Origin: Actinomycetota bacterium
Lineage (GTDB): Bacteria > Actinomycetota > Acidimicrobiia > Spongiisociales > UBA11373
Length of the DNA stretch: 5,402 bases
Reading direction: 5' to 3'
NCBI GenBank assembly: GCA_030688105.1
Contig: JAUYIV010000155.1
Span: 1-5,402, forward strand
Shown: piece after piece, positions 5,061-5,402 of the stretch
Position numbering within the stretch: position 1 is the first letter of the stretch
How the letters are laid out: every line of letters starts with the position of its first letter
The notes under the pieces: model-generated
The model's input: only the letters and a program-made list of their open reading frames with translations
Databases searched by the model: none
Told to the model about the DNA's origin: nothing
Translations under genes and position numbers: made by a program

Positions 5061-5402
5061 GTGACGACAAGTGTGCGGGTGGAGGGGACGTGGCCCGAAC
5101 CCATCACGCTCCGCAAGGGGTGGGCTCGCGCCGAGTCACGCCCTTGGAACGAAGTCGTGCCGATGGCCCACCTCCGACTCGTGCGCGGAGGCGGTGCTCC
5201 CTTCATCAGCGACTGCGTCGACACCCTCCGCGGCGTGGGCGCCACGGCGGTGCTCTCGCCGCCACTTCCCCGCTCCGCCCAGAAGACCTGGTGCGACGCC
5301 TCGTTCGAGCATCACGCCGATCTCGCCCTCTTGCGTCGGACCCTCGATCGGATTCCGCCGCCCGGCCATCTCGTGCTCGTCGGCAGTGAGGACGACTTCG
5401 AT
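5061..5402 (+). CDS. Probable GNAT-family N-acetyltransferase, 5' part (truncated by window end)
   Basis: An open frame of 114 codons starts at GTG 5061 and runs off the window edge. The frame has no ATG until codon 35, but GTG follows a -10 box at leaderless distance and the frame shows high GC at third positions. The visible residues contain PWNEVVPMAHLRLV (28-41), a helix near FISDCVDTLRGVGA, then VLSPPLP (68-74), a Trp-Cys segment and HADLALLRRTL. This pattern, a strand-helix followed by a short segment ending in a hydrophobic LLRRxL run, resembles the N-terminal half of an actinobacterial GNAT protein with a second acetyltransferase fold further on. The acetyl-CoA binding motif is not in the visible part, so the function is an inference from resemblance. 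It diverges from the deacetylase gene. Confidence 0.6.
   Translation, partial: MTTSVRVEGTWPEPITLRKGWARAESRPWNEVVPMAHLRLVRGGGAPFISDCVDTLRGVGATAVLSPPLPRSAQKTWCDASFEHHADLALLRRTLDRIPPPGHLVLVGSEDDFD

Noticed and set aside
4994..5245. N-terminal extension of the deacetylase to position 5245
   Set aside because: HDAC-family sequence begins at MRPLLFHH (4993). The extension is unconserved and runs antisense across the candidate promoter and start of the divergent gene.
4085..5389. A 434-codon plus-strand open frame across the deacetylase gene
   Set aside because: It runs antisense to a gene with a complete HDAC active site and crosses the start of the GTG-initiated gene in another frame. Its product is rich in Arg, Gly and Pro, typical of a shadow frame in high-GC DNA.

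Overview
The window looks like chromosomal housekeeping DNA from a high-GC bacterium, most likely an uncultured-type Actinomycetota. The evidence is strong GC bias at third codon positions, a CCA-adding enzyme of the actinobacterial type (HD domain, DDPLR template motif), a PilT ATPase, and a GTG start sitting 7 nt after a TANNNT -10 box, as in leaderless actinobacterial mRNAs. Lineage below phylum is not resolvable from this sequence.

Layout. Positions 1-1128 (+) hold the 3' part of prkA, a PrkA/YeaG-type AAA+ serine protein kinase; its start and Walker motifs lie outside the window. Converging on it from the minus strand is a co-oriented set read right to left: a class II histone-deacetylase/AcuC-like deacetylase (4993-3980), a type IV pilus retraction ATPase PilT (about 3927-2845) and CCA tRNA nucleotidyltransferase (2709-1312). 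At the right edge a plus-strand gene (5061 onward, truncated) diverges from the deacetylase; it resembles the N-terminal half of an actinobacterial GNAT acetyltransferase.

The genes are ordinary. The most unusual material is in the two real intergenic spaces (1129-1311 and 2710-2844). Both are built largely of degenerate 7-bp tandem repeats whose unit changes along the array. In the convergent prkA/pcnA spacer the array inverts around a short loop, giving a strong AT-rich hairpin between two converging stop codons. Read in each gene's own direction, the three stops that are followed by non-coding DNA (prkA, pcnA, pilT) are all followed by the motif GCCTCC(A/C)GCC, and a 22-bp segment recurs after pcnA and pilT with only two differences. 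This points to a family of heptameric 3'-flanking elements, reminiscent of the heptameric STRR repeats of cyanobacteria but in a high-GC genome.

Functionally the genes cover stress signalling (PrkA), tRNA 3'-end maturation (CCA enzyme), pilus retraction (PilT), and deacetylation next to a possible acetyltransferase. Only the deacetylase and PilT look likely to share a transcript; no complete new multi-gene system is visible.
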